Counted from the first letter of the stretch, positions 1-7,671 are shown. The stretch: 16,458 bases of DNA from DAOTXK01 sp034435395 (GCA_034435395.1 DAOTXK010000410.1:1-16458), one strand, 5' to 3'. The notes: a model not told the origin generated them from the letters alone. A program made the numbers and translations.

Positions 1-2
1 CC

Positions 3-1835
3 TTCACGCCCACGCCGCCGCCCAGCTTCACCCCGACCGAGGATCAACCCGCGCCGGTCGTCTTTGCGGTAGCGCCCAGCGTGGGCAGCCTGAAGACGGC
101 CATTGACCCGCGTTGCTCGCCGACCACTACCCGCATCACGGCCAACGTGGAGTCAAGCGTCGGTCTGTATACCATCCGCCTCAACTACGCCTTTAACGAT
201 GCGCCGGGGCCGGTCATCCCGATGCGCAACGAGGGCGAAAACCTCTATGTGGCCGACCTCGGCCCCTTCAGCGAACCGGGCGTGGTCACGTACTGGGTGA
301 CCCTGGCGGACAACTGGGGCAAGTGGGCCCGCTACGATCCCCAGCAACTCGTGGTCGAGCGGTGCAACCCGGTGGCGCTCGACGCGACGGAAGCGGCGGC
401 GGCCACGGCGGCCGTCACCCAGACGGCGCAGGCCACGCTGGTCAGCGGCGGCGGCAGCACCAACCCGCTCCGCTTCCAGGCCGTCGATCTGGACCTGACC
501 ACCGCTTACCAGACGGCCATCGACATCACGCTCACCGCCATCAACGGCACGCCGCCCTACCAGTTTGTGATCAACAGCAACCCGGCCAACGGCACCCTCA
601 ATACCACCAACATGCCGCTGGTGCGGTACACGCCTAAGAGCGGCTTTATCGGCGATGACACCTTCACCTTCCTGGTGACTGACCTGAACGGGTTTGTGGA
701 CATCGGGGTGGTCCATATTACCGTCAGCACATCCACGCTCAATGCGCAGGATCAGACGGTCACGGTGCCGTATAACACGGCCACTTCGGTCACGCTGACC
801 GTCACCGGCGGCACGACGCCTTATATCACGCCCCTGACTATCGTCAGCCCGCCCGGCAGCGGCACCTTCAGCCCGACGGCCAATCCTTTCGTCTGGACCT
901 ACACGCCGCCTTCTGGCTTCCTGGGCACGGAAACCGTGGTCTGGGCGGTGACGGACAGCGCCCCGGCGACGGACCAGGCCACGGTGACGCTCAACGTCGT
1001 CTCGCCCACGCCCACCGGCCGGCTGGTCTTCGTCAGCAACCGTGACGGCAACAACGAGATCTACCGCATGAACGCCGACGGCAGCGGCGTGCAGCGCCTG
1101 ACCAGCGACGGGGCCGACGACCGCGATCCCTCGTGGGACCCCACCGGCACTTATGTCGCCTTTGCCAGCAACCGCAGCGGCAACTTCGAGATCTGGGTCC
1201 TGGATACCGGCACCCTGGGCGCGGTGCCCATCACCAACGATGCCGCCAGCGATTACCAGCCCAGTTGGTCGCCGGATGGCAACTACATCGCCTTTGTTTC
1301 GGAGCGGAACCTGGGCGGCAGCACCGATCCCGAAGTCTGGCGGGTGCCGGTCAATGGGCCGGTGGTTCTCGGCCCTCCCCAGGCCCTGACCAACAATGCC
1401 ATTGATGACCTGAACCCCGCCTGGAGGCCAGACAGCGCCCGCATCGCCTACCAGTCGGGCGGGGCGGGGTCCTACGACATCTGGCTCATGGACGGCGACG
1501 GCGCTAACCAGACCTCGCTGGTGACCACCGGCGGGGACGACATCGAACCGGCCTGGTCGAGCGATGGGAATACCATCGTCTTTGCCACCAACCGGCACGG
1601 CAACTACGAACTGTACACCATCCCGGCTGGTGGCGGCACTCAGGTCCGCCGGACCAACACCGCCGGGATCAACCATCACAGCCCGGACTGGTCGGCGGAT
1701 GGCGCTTACCTGTACCATCATCAGGAGAGCGGCGGCCTGATCGATGTCTACCGGATGTGGTCCACCGGCCAGAATCCGACGGCGCTGACCAGCAACGGGG
1801 CCGTCGTCGATCGCGACCCGGACTGGCTGCCCTAG
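3..1835 (+). CDS. Secreted/surface protein with Ig-like domains and a TolB-type six-repeat beta-propeller (5' partial)
   Basis: The frame is open from the left edge, so the start lies outside the window; the GTG at 81 is only the first internal start-like codon. The visible protein opens with a Pro/Thr-rich linker (about nt 3-40) and an Ig/FN3-like beta domain (about 75-360). Two Ig/cadherin-like repeats follow (about 470-1010), each ending in a 'YTPxSGFxGxxT' strand pattern. From nt 1017 to the stop there are six PD40/WD40-like repeats, each with the order (F/Y)xSNRxGNxEIY, then LT, then a (P)xWSPDG turn. Six repeats would make one complete TolB-type propeller. Such proteins bind peptides, glycans or other proteins outside the cytoplasm; no catalytic residues are evident. 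Family assignment is confident; the ligand is unknown. No signal peptide can be assessed because the N-terminus is missing. Confidence 0.85.
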   Translation, partial: FTPTPPPSFTPTEDQPAPVVFAVAPSVGSLKTAIDPRCSPTTTRITANVESSVGLYTIRLNYAFNDAPGPVIPMRNEGENLYVADLGPFSEPGVVTYWVTLADNWGKWARYDPQQLVVERCNPVALDATEAAAATAAVTQTAQATLVSGGGSTNPLRFQAVDLDLTTAYQTAIDITLTAINGTPPYQFVINSNPANGTLNTTNMPLVRYTPKSGFIGDDTFTFLVTDLNGFVDIGVVHITVSTSTLNAQDQTVTVPYNTATSVTLTVTGGTTPYITPLTIVSPPGSGTFSPTANPFVWTYTPPSGFLGTETVVWAVTDSAPATDQATVTLNVVSPTPTGRLVFVSNRDGNNEIYRMNADGSGVQRLTSDGADDRDPSWDPTGTYVAFASNRSGNFEIWVLDTGTLGAVPITNDAASDYQPSWSPDGNYIAFVSERNLGGSTDPEVWRVPVNGPVVLGPPQALTNNAIDDLNPAWRPDSARIAYQSGGAGSYDIWLMDGDGANQTSLVTTGGDDIEPAWSSDGNTIVFATNRHGNYELYTIPAGGGTQVRRTNTAGINHHSPDWSADGAYLYHHQESGGLIDVYRMWSTGQNPTALTSNGAVVDRDPDWLP

Positions 1836-1862
1836 CAGGGTAGAAACGGAAATCATCCGCCG

Positions 1863-1906
1863 GGGGCGCAGCCTCAGCCATCCACAGCCGATGGGCGCTG
1901 CGTCCC
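1863..1906 (+). terminator. Stem-loop downstream of the propeller gene, possible terminator
   Basis: GGGGCGCAGC (1863-1872) pairs with GCTGCGTCCC (1897-1906) over 10 bp with one G-T wobble. The loop holds a nested CCATC/GATGG pairing. It starts 28 nt after the TAG stop. There is no U-tract, so it is either a Rho-independent-like structure lacking its tail or a 3' mRNA-protecting hairpin. A smaller hairpin, GTCCG-CCGGGA-CGGAC, follows at 1922-1937. Confidence 0.35.
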
Positions 1907-1994
1907 TGGCGGTGACGATCGGTCCGCCGGGACGGACTCATGTGAGGCAGCCTGCTTAACGGGGGCCAAGCGAAAATCTAACCATCACAAAATG

Positions 1995-2023
1995 TTGCAA
2001 TATCATTCACTCCATCGCATAAT
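1995..2023 (+). promoter_or_regulatory. Candidate sigma70-type promoter for the recX leader/ncRNA
   Basis: TTGCAA (1995-2000) and CATAAT (2018-2023) are separated by 17 nt in a locally AT-rich patch (about 1975-2050) that stands out from the GC-rich surroundings. A start near 2030 would give a roughly 425-nt transcript ending at the intrinsic terminator at 2424-2456. Assignment is by consensus only. Confidence 0.5.
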
Positions 2024-2029
2024 ATATAG

Positions 2030-2456
2030 ACACTATCCACAATACAAGAGATTGGTGTGGTCTGATACCACGGTGCGCCAAGACCGGATAACCAGCAGGG
2101 TAGACACTGGTCCGCGGCAGGCGGATCTGAAAAAATGAAGATCGATGCCCCCAACCACCCGGAGCTTGAAGGAGTCTGGTGGGCTGCTGCCACTGGAAGC
2201 GTTTGTCTGGGAATAAGAGCGTGCGCTCTCAACAAGGAGCGGTGGTGTTGGCTCTTCCCCTGGGGACTTGTAAGGAGAGCCTTTATCTGCCAATGGTGCA
2301 GTGAGGAATTGGGTTCTTTTTGACCTGACAAAGCTTCATACCCTGCGTTCTGGTCTGTTGCGTTGGAAGTCCTGAGTCATCCTCCTCGATGACAGGTGCC
2401 TGTGCACCGCTCAGGTCTGATGTGCCGTGGTCAGCCCACCACGGCTTTTGTGTTTT
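2030..2456 (+). ncRNA. Candidate structured RNA: long attenuator leader of recX-rny or a stand-alone ncRNA
   Basis: No convincing ORF lies here, but helices are dense. GTGGT/ACCAC pairs 2057-2061 with 2067-2071. GATCT/AGATC closes a 10-nt loop near 2124-2143. CCAACCACC (2151-2159) can pair with GGTG and GTTGG (2241-2251, 2-nt bulge). CTGGTGG (2176-2182) pairs with CCACTGG (2190-2196). AGAGC (2216-2220) pairs with GCTCT (2225-2229). A compact three-way junction lies at about 2371-2417: outer stem CCTGAG/CTCAGG enclosing TCATC-CTCCTC-GATGA and GGTGC-CTGT-GCACC. The RNA ends in a clear intrinsic terminator. I looked for RNase P, tmRNA, SRP, cobalamin, TPP and T-box signatures and did not find them. 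The terminator abuts the recX Shine-Dalgarno site, which favours a leader with transcription attenuation. The 5' boundary is inferred from the promoter. Confidence 0.45.
2424..2456 (+). terminator. Intrinsic terminator directly upstream of the recX ribosome-binding site
   Basis: GCCGTGGT (2424-2431) pairs perfectly with ACCACGGC (2438-2445) across the six-base loop CAGCCC, followed by the U-rich tail TTTTGTGTTTT (2446-2456). The recX Shine-Dalgarno GAGGGAG starts at the next base (2457). An upstream copy of the 3' arm, ACCACGGT at 2067-2074, could pair with the 5' arm as an antiterminator. Confidence 0.75.
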
Positions 2457-2468
2457 GAGGGAGCACGC

Positions 2469-3125
2469 ATGCCCGGCATGGTTACGGCGTTGGTGGTTCA
2501 ACCGCGCAACAAAGAGCGCGTGAACGTGTACCTGGATGGGGTCTACGGCTTTTCCCTGACCCTGATCGAGGCGGCTCGGCTGCATCGTGGCCAGGTGCTC
2601 TCCGATGACGAGATCGCGGCGCTGAAGGCGCAGGATGCCATCGAACAGGCCGTCGACCGGGCGGTCCGATTCCTCTCCTATCGTCCCCGCAGCAGCAGCG
2701 AGATTCGACGCTACCTGACGCAGAAGGGTGTGGAACCGCTGGCCATTGACGCCGCGTTAGACCGGCTGCAAACGCTGGGATACGTGGACGATCGGGCCTT
2801 TGCCCGCTTCTGGGTCGCCAACCGCGATGAGTTCAACCCCAAGGGGCCGCTGGCGCTGCGGCAGGAGCTCCGCGAAAAGGGTATCCCCTCCGCAATCATC
2901 GAGCAGGCGCTGGCGGAGGTGGACTTCGCCGATGCCGCCTGGCGGGCGGTGGAGCGCCGGGCCAGCCGCTGGCAGGACCTGGATCGCCGGGCGTTCCAGC
3001 AGAAGGTCTACCAGTTCCTGGCCCGACGGGGTTTCCTGGCCGAAACCGTCGCCGACGTGACCGCGCGCTTACTGGAAGAACTGGGGATACCTGAGATGGA
3101 TGATTTTGATCGTGACTATGGCTGA
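2469..3125 (+). CDS. recX: Regulatory protein RecX
   Basis: Encodes a 218-residue RecX, a cytoplasmic modulator that binds RecA filaments and limits recombinase activity. Recognisable RecX elements appear in order: an N-terminal beta region (VNVYLDGVYGFSL), the three-helix repeat signature RPRSSSEIRRYLTQKGV, then YVDDRAFARFWV, the NPKGPLALRQELREKGI segment, and a C-terminal YQFLARRGF. ATG 2469 is chosen because GAGGGAG (2457-2463) sits five bases upstream; the GTG at 2427 lies inside the terminator stem, and ATG 2478 is a weaker alternative. The gene ends 17 nt before rny, so the two are probably cotranscribed. recA is not in the window. Expression may depend on readthrough of the terminator just upstream. 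Confidence 0.93.
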   Translation: MPGMVTALVVQPRNKERVNVYLDGVYGFSLTLIEAARLHRGQVLSDDEIAALKAQDAIEQAVDRAVRFLSYRPRSSSEIRRYLTQKGVEPLAIDAALDRLQTLGYVDDRAFARFWVANRDEFNPKGPLALRQELREKGIPSAIIEQALAEVDFADAAWRAVERRASRWQDLDRRAFQQKVYQFLARRGFLAETVADVTARLLEELGIPEMDDFDRDYG

Positions 3126-3142
3126 CAGTGGGAGTACGGCAT

Positions 3143-4672
3143 ATGGAACCGTTCGTTTTGATCGTGGCCGCGCTGGTGGGCCTGGTCATCGGCGGCGTGG
3201 TGGTCTGGTTCTTCTTCAACCGCCAGGGCAACCAACAACGGCTGTTGGCGGAAGATGAAGCCGCCCGACTGGTGGCCGAGGCACAGGCGCGTGCCTACCA
3301 ACTGGAAGATGAAGCCAAAGAAGCGGCCCGCCGCATCGAGCGAGAAGCCAATGAGGTCATCGAGCGGCGACGGCGGGATATGGATCGGGAAGAGGAGCGT
3401 CTGCAACGGCGACGGGAAGACCTCGACCAGCGGATCGAACGGCTGGACCAGCGTGAGCAGCAGATCAACAAACGCCAGAGCCGCCTGGATAAGCGGTGGA
3501 GCGAGGTCGAGGCCCTGCATAACCAGCGGCTCGAGGAATTACAGCGCATCGCCGGGATGAGTGTTGAGGAGGCCCGTGAGCACCTGCTGGCCGCCGTGGA
3601 AGAAGAGGCCCGCCAGGATATGGCCCGCCGCATCCGCGAGGTGGAGGCCGAGTTAAAGGCCACCGCTGACGAGCGCGCCCGCGACATCATCTCCCTGGCC
3701 ATCCAACGCCTGGCCTCGGAGCATGTCAGCGAGATCTCGGTGAGCGTGGTGCCGCTGCCCACCGACGAGATGAAAGGGCGCATCATCGGTCGCAATGGGC
3801 GCAACATCCGCGCCTTTGAGCAGGCAACCGGCGTCGATGTGGTGGTGGATGACACGCCGGAAGCGGTCACCATCAGCAGCTTTAACCCCGTGCGCCGCGA
3901 GATCGCCAAGCGGGCCATGGAAAAACTGATCCAGGATGGGCGCATCCACCCGGCCCGTATCGAGAAGCTGGTGGAGAACGCCCGCAAAGAGGTCGAGCGG
4001 GTGATCAGGGAGGAGGGCGAACGCGCCATCTACGAGGTCGGCGTGCCGGGCCTGCATCCGGAGCTGGTCAAGCTGGTGGGGCAGCTCTACTTCCGGACCA
4101 GCTACGGCCAGAACCAGCACGCCCATGCCATCGAGACCGCCCACATCGCCGGGATCATTGCGGCGGAGCTGGGCGCGGATGTGGACGTGGCCAAGCTGGG
4201 CGGTCTGCTGCATGATATCGGCAAGGCCCTCGACCACGAGATGGAAGGTACCCACGCCTCCCTGGGAGCGGAAGTGGCCAAACGGTATGGCGTGCCGGAT
4301 AGGGTGGTGAACTGCATCGCCTCCCACCATCATGAGGTCGAACAGGCGTGTGTGGAAGCCGTCATTGTGGAGGCGGCGGACGCGATCAGTGGGGCGCGTC
4401 CGGGGGCGCGCCGGGAGAGCCTGGAGACCTACATCAAACGTGTGAAATCGCTGGAGGACCTGGCCCGCAGTTTTGACGGCGTGGAGCAGTGTTACGCCCT
4501 GCAGGCCGGGCGGGAAGTGCGTATCATCGTCCGCCCGGAGGAGATCGACGACCTGGCGTCGCTGCGCCTGGCGCAGGATATCGCCCGACAGATCGAAGAG
4601 ACGATGCAGTATCCCGGCCAGATCAAGGTGCAGGTCATCCGGGAGACGCGCTCGGTGGACTACGCCCGCTAG
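3143..4672 (+). CDS. rny: Ribonuclease Y
   Basis: A 509-residue membrane-anchored endoribonuclease that initiates mRNA decay. The architecture is complete. An N-terminal transmembrane helix spans about residues 4-25 (ending VVVWFFF). A long charged coiled coil rich in Glu/Arg/Gln covers about 30-190. A KH RNA-binding domain follows, with the GRIIGRNGRN loop at about 212. The HD domain has HAIETAHIAG from 326 and the metal-binding His357-Asp358 in LLHDIGKA, then the ASHHHE motif. Length matches the family. ATG 3143 is chosen over GTG 3128 because GGGAG (3130-3134) lies eight bases upstream of it. It follows recX by 17 nt as the second gene of an apparent operon. The next gene is convergent on the minus strand. 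Confidence 0.96.
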   Translation: MEPFVLIVAALVGLVIGGVVVWFFFNRQGNQQRLLAEDEAARLVAEAQARAYQLEDEAKEAARRIEREANEVIERRRRDMDREEERLQRRREDLDQRIERLDQREQQINKRQSRLDKRWSEVEALHNQRLEELQRIAGMSVEEAREHLLAAVEEEARQDMARRIREVEAELKATADERARDIISLAIQRLASEHVSEISVSVVPLPTDEMKGRIIGRNGRNIRAFEQATGVDVVVDDTPEAVTISSFNPVRREIAKRAMEKLIQDGRIHPARIEKLVENARKEVERVIREEGERAIYEVGVPGLHPELVKLVGQLYFRTSYGQNQHAHAIETAHIAGIIAAELGADVDVAKLGGLLHDIGKALDHEMEGTHASLGAEVAKRYGVPDRVVNCIASHHHEVEQACVEAVIVEAADAISGARPGARRESLETYIKRVKSLEDLARSFDGVEQCYALQAGREVRIIVRPEEIDDLASLRLAQDIARQIEETMQYPGQIKVQVIRETRSVDYAR

Positions 4673-4686
4673 GCCAGACGGCAACG

Positions 4687-4708
4687 GGGGCGGCCCGCCG
4701 GTCGCCCC
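4687..4708. terminator. GC-rich stem-loop between convergent genes, possible bidirectional terminator
   Basis: GGGGCG (4687-4692) pairs with CGCCCC (4703-4708) across a 10-nt loop. It begins 15 nt after the rny stop and lies before the end of the convergent minus-strand gene. It lacks a U-tract on either strand, so the call rests on position and symmetry only. Confidence 0.3.
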
Positions 4709-4732
4709 TGCTAATAGATATGCGGCGCGTGG

Positions 4733-5068
4733 TTACGGTATCGGCTCAGGGTCCGCGTCGTGAAATTCCAGGTCCACCAGCGGGTTTTCCTGATGGGCCG
4801 TGCGGACTCTGGCCCGTTCCCCGCAGGGGCCGACGTGTTTGCACCACCAGTCGCGCTCATCCCAGGCCGGTCCCCAGGGGCCGCTGGCCGGGAATTGCGC
4901 CCACCACCAGGCGGCGCACGCTTCAGAGTCGAAATGTCGCTCCGGCGAACGCCTCGGTTGTTGCTGGATCACTCGCTGGCCGGACGGTTTGAGGGTGAGG
5001 TAAAACTCGCTGTGAATCGCCGTGCCACAGCCATCACAGATCAGCAGCGGGACGTTGCGGATGCTCAT
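4733..5068 (-). CDS. Small Trp-rich zinc-ribbon-like protein of unknown function
   Basis: A 111-residue protein I cannot assign to a named family. It begins MSIRNVPLLICDGCG, then a short beta-like stretch (TAIHSEFYLTL), then RHFDSEACAAWWW. The Cys-x-x-Cys pair plus a downstream His/Cys pair look like a treble-clef or zinc-ribbon metal site. The second half is rich in aromatic residues, with seven Trp in all, and has another C-x4-C pair (KHVGPCG region). The minus strand was chosen over an overlapping plus-strand ORF (4760-5110) because GGAGG (plus coordinates 5076-5080) sits seven bases before this ATG and a TATAAT -10 lies upstream at 5104-5109. It is convergent with rny and monocistronic as far as can be seen. 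Reality of the gene is likely; function is unknown. Confidence 0.72.
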   Translation of the reverse strand: MSIRNVPLLICDGCGTAIHSEFYLTLKPSGQRVIQQQPRRSPERHFDSEACAAWWWAQFPASGPWGPAWDERDWWCKHVGPCGERARVRTAHQENPLVDLEFHDADPEPIP

Positions 5069-5103
5069 GACTGCCCCTCCGAACTCCCTTGGCTGTTGAT
5101 CTC

Positions 5104-5109
5104 ATTATA
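5104..5109 (-). promoter_or_regulatory. -10 element TATAAT for the zinc-ribbon-like gene
   Basis: On the minus strand the sequence reads CTTATAATGAG, a perfect TATAAT about 36 nt before the ATG at 5068. No good -35 is seen at the expected distance. Confidence 0.5.
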
Positions 5110-5226
5110 AGCCAGATTCCCGCCCGCCGATGCGCGCCTGGGCAGGTCCCGGATCGCCCCAATGCCCGGCGGTATCCGGCCCAGGAACGCTGCCCGTCGC
5201 TGGCAGGCGTGCGACGGCTGTTCTCT

Positions 5227-6315
5227 CTATCCTTCCCCGCTGCTCAGGACTCGCTGCCGGGCCTCCGCCAGGAAGTCCTGCACCTGGACCGGCCTTCCGG
5301 TACGGCTGCTCTCGATGGCGGCGAAGACCATGGCCACCGATTGCAGATTGGCTTCAACGTTGGTTTCCATCGGCTCCTCGCCATCCAGCCAGCCTACGAA
5401 CTGCTCGATCAGCCAGGTGTTAGCCCACTTGGGCTGTTCCAGCAGCGGGATCGGCTCGCCCTGGCCCTCGCGTTTGTCTCTGGCGTGGGTGGGATCGTAG
5501 GGGATGCATTCCAGCCGCCGGTGGTTGAGGATCAGCGTGGCTTTCTCGCACTCCGCCCGGATGTATTCTCGGCCCCACCAGTTAAGCTCCGCCGCATTGG
5601 TCTTGGCTCCCTCGTAAAAGGCCCGCGTGTCGTTGGCGAAGTGCATCAGAACCATCCCCTGGGCGTGCCCCTGGTATTCGCCCCAGGGCGGGGTCCACGT
5701 CTGGGCGTAGATGGTGTCGCATTCGGCCCCAGCCAGGTCGGCCAGGATGTCCAGGTGGTGCACCGCGCCCTGGATCAGCAGCGGGTCTGGCATCTCGTGC
5801 AGCAGGTTGCCCCAGGACCCGTAGGTGCGGCGTTCGCAGGTGAAGCGCAAAACCAGGTAGTCCAGCGGGCCGTGGCGGCCAGAGCGCAACTCATGGCGCA
5901 AGGTGGATTTGTCCTGATCGAAGCGGTGGCTCATGGTCACGCCCATCTTTTTCCCGGCCCGCCTGACTTTCTCCGCGATGCGCAACGACCCTTCCAGCGT
6001 ATCGGCGATGGGCTTCTCCGACAGGATATGCATGTCATGTGCCAGCGCGACATCGACCACCTGCTCGTGGCTGTTGGGCGGCACCACGATAGTGCAGAAA
6101 TCCGCCGGATTTTCGTCGAACGCCCGGTGAATGTCCGTATAACACTGGTCGGCGCGCAGGCCCAGCCCCTGGCGGGCGTTAGACAGCGCGTCCGGGTTGA
6201 TGTCCACCGCCGCCACGACCTCCACCAGCCCATCGCGCACATTGGGCGGCAGAAATCTGTCACACCACCGGGCCCCGAAGCCGCCCGTACCCACCTGGAT
6301 GACCTTGTAGACCAT
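5227..6315 (-). CDS. Gfo/Idh/MocA-family NAD(P)-dependent oxidoreductase
   Basis: A 362-residue two-domain sugar or cyclitol dehydrogenase. The N-terminal Rossmann domain opens with VIQVGTGGFGARW (dinucleotide-binding Gly 9-14). The family's active-site motif ILSEKPIADT carries Lys101. The C-terminal alpha/beta domain contains the helix motif GAVHHLDIL, with the His/Asp pair expected near the substrate. Start ATG 6315 is preceded by AAGGAGGAGGAAG, an excellent ribosome-binding site; the longer frame to 6378 lacks one. It sits 55 nt downstream of the glycosidase-like gene, so both are probably one transcript. The substrate is not predictable from sequence; context suggests a free or deglycosylated sugar, oxidised to a ketone or lactone. 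A second, distantly similar family member lies at 15024-16142. Confidence 0.9.
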   Translation of the reverse strand: MVYKVIQVGTGGFGARWCDRFLPPNVRDGLVEVVAAVDINPDALSNARQGLGLRADQCYTDIHRAFDENPADFCTIVVPPNSHEQVVDVALAHDMHILSEKPIADTLEGSLRIAEKVRRAGKKMGVTMSHRFDQDKSTLRHELRSGRHGPLDYLVLRFTCERRTYGSWGNLLHEMPDPLLIQGAVHHLDILADLAGAECDTIYAQTWTPPWGEYQGHAQGMVLMHFANDTRAFYEGAKTNAAELNWWGREYIRAECEKATLILNHRRLECIPYDPTHARDKREGQGEPIPLLEQPKWANTWLIEQFVGWLDGEEPMETNVEANLQSVAMVFAAIESSRTGRPVQVQDFLAEARQRVLSSGEG

Positions 6316-6370
6316 CTTCCTCCTCCTTTGGTTGGTGAACCATTCGCCAGCAGCGGGGCCTGCCGCGCAG

Positions 6371-7474
6371 CTACTCATCTGAGCCGGGATAACCGGTCAC
6401 CTCCGCCACGCGGCGGAAAAACGCCCGCTTACGATCGGTGTTGATCGTCCAGTTGATGGGCGGCGTCTGGAAGCCGCTCAGGGAGGCGTGGTCCGTCTCG
6501 CGGGGCCGGGCGCGAAAATCCACCCAAAGGTCGCCGCCATATGCTGAGCCGAAGCCCTGGTCGTAGTACCCCCAGGAAGCGCCGTTCCGCCAGGCGGCAT
6601 CCAGGTTACCCACCGCCGTCGAGTCCTCATTAACCACGATGGGCTTGGGATGGGCCTGGTATTCCGGCATGGCCCGGATGGCCTTGATGCCCGCTTCCAG
6701 GCCAGCCGGGCGGGTCCCATTGCCGTGGATAAGGACAAAGTCGGCGGCTCTCAACAGCGATGCTGGCGGCAGGCCCGCCCCGGTCTCGGCGTTGAGGCCG
6801 AGCTGGCTGGTCGAATAGCGAAAACCGGGATGGGCCGCCCGCAACTCCTCGATCATCGCATGGGCGCGCTCCGGGCGGAAGATGTCGTACCCGCCGCCGC
6901 GCCCGTAGACCAGCTCAGTCTCGTTGGCGACCTCGATCAGCACATTACGCCGCCCCCTCCCCTCCAGAAAGGCCATCGTCTCCCGGGCGGCGCGCCAGAC
7001 TGCCGCCTCGTCCCACAGCTTGCGGACGTGGGCCACGTAGAACATGCCGACGATGACCACCATCCCCAGCTGGTCCGCGCGGGCCAGCACGCGGGCGATG
7101 CGGTCGGCATAGGCGGGTTTCAATTCCCCTGCCTGGGTGAAGCCGCTGTTGTCGAACCGGCTGTAGACCTCTGGCGTGTACCGGGGGCCGCCGCCCTGGA
7201 CGTTGATGGTGAAGGCCAGCACCCCGTGATCGCGCCAGGAGGGCAGCGCGGCGCAGAACTCCTCGACGTTGCGAGCCGGGTCCCACCGGCCTGTGTCCGG
7301 GTAAACCCAGTGCTGGCGAGTATCCGGATTGGCGTCGTCAAACGTGGCCTGCACGGCGCGGACGTTAAAGAGCAGCCCTTCGATGCGGCAGCCTTCAAAC
7401 GTCCGGCCCGGATAGGTGGGCATGCCATTGAGGGTGAAGTCGGTTCCTGAGATGCCCACGACCGTGGGTGGCAT
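6371..7474 (-). CDS. Clan GH-A-like glycoside hydrolase of unassigned family (TIM barrel)
   Basis: A 367-residue protein with the hallmarks of a retaining TIM-barrel glycosidase. Strand-end motifs are NVLIEVANETE, with the presumed acid/base Glu185 after Ala-Asn, and PIVVNEDS, with the presumed nucleophile Glu283. The roughly 100-residue spacing is normal for clan GH-A. Other barrel strands include GVLAFTINVQGG, MVVIVGMFYV and ADFVLIHGN. There is no signal peptide, so action is probably cytoplasmic on imported oligosaccharides. I cannot place it in a numbered GH family. Start ATG 7474 has AAAGGA about eight bases upstream; the longer TTG-initiated frame (7495) is less likely. It is the first gene of a minus-strand pair with the Gfo/Idh/MocA dehydrogenase, and it is divergent from eda. 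Confidence 0.8.
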   Translation of the reverse strand: MPPTVVGISGTDFTLNGMPTYPGRTFEGCRIEGLLFNVRAVQATFDDANPDTRQHWVYPDTGRWDPARNVEEFCAALPSWRDHGVLAFTINVQGGGPRYTPEVYSRFDNSGFTQAGELKPAYADRIARVLARADQLGMVVIVGMFYVAHVRKLWDEAAVWRAARETMAFLEGRGRRNVLIEVANETELVYGRGGGYDIFRPERAHAMIEELRAAHPGFRYSTSQLGLNAETGAGLPPASLLRAADFVLIHGNGTRPAGLEAGIKAIRAMPEYQAHPKPIVVNEDSTAVGNLDAAWRNGASWGYYDQGFGSAYGGDLWVDFRARPRETDHASLSGFQTPPINWTINTDRKRAFFRRVAEVTGYPGSDE

Positions 7475-7617
7475 GGGGAAGTCCTTTCGTCGCAACGAGA
7501 TACGCCATCAGGGCGCGGCAGCGCACCGGGCGGCCAGGATCAGGGGCAGGGGCGTCCGGGGCGGATGCCGACGCGACCGGCGCGGCTCCTTCTTCCCCAC
7601 TGCGCAGTTGAATGCGG

Positions 7618-7623
7618 TATACT
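7618..7623 (+). promoter_or_regulatory. -10 element TATACT for eda-kdgK
   Basis: The context is AATGCGGTATACT. The same AATGCG-R-TATACT core occurs before the maturase-like gene (12688-12700). A start near 7630 would give an 80-nt leader to the eda ATG. No good -35 is seen. Confidence 0.45.
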
Positions 7624-7671
7624 CTGGCGTGTTCGCTGGCGTGTTCGCTGGCGTGTTCGCTGGCATGTTTG
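7624..7671. repeat. Four tandem 12-bp units between divergent genes
   Basis: The unit CTGGCGTGTTCG is repeated three times exactly (7624-7659), then once as CTGGCATGTTTG (7660-7671). It lies in the 234-bp region between the glycosidase-like gene and eda. The array is flanked directly by TATACT on the plus strand (7618-7623) and by ATTGTA (7672-7677), which reads TACAAT on the minus strand. Confidence 0.9.

Noticed and set aside
153..1856. Long minus-strand ORF opposite the propeller gene
   Set aside because: Low-complexity Arg/Gly/Val-rich translation with no motif, fully antisense to a gene with clear domain repeats; a high-GC shadow frame.
1834..2103. 11-nt repeat AGCAGGGTAGA after the propeller stop and again at 2093
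   Set aside because: Only two copies, in unlike contexts and with no associated structure; probably chance.
2135..2323. 62-codon plus-strand ORF within the recX leader
   Set aside because: No Shine-Dalgarno site before its ATG, unusual composition (many Trp/Cys), and it overlaps several RNA helices.
2030..2456. RNase P RNA, tmRNA, SRP RNA or a common riboswitch
   Set aside because: The conserved cores I know (for example GAGGAAAGTCC, the tmRNA 3' T-arm, the SRP GGAAG-AGCAGCC loop, the B12 box, the T-box) are not present; partial resemblances only.
4760..5110. Plus-strand ORF overlapping the small zinc-ribbon-like gene
   Set aside because: The minus frame has a strong Shine-Dalgarno site, a TATAAT and Cys pairs; this frame has none of these.
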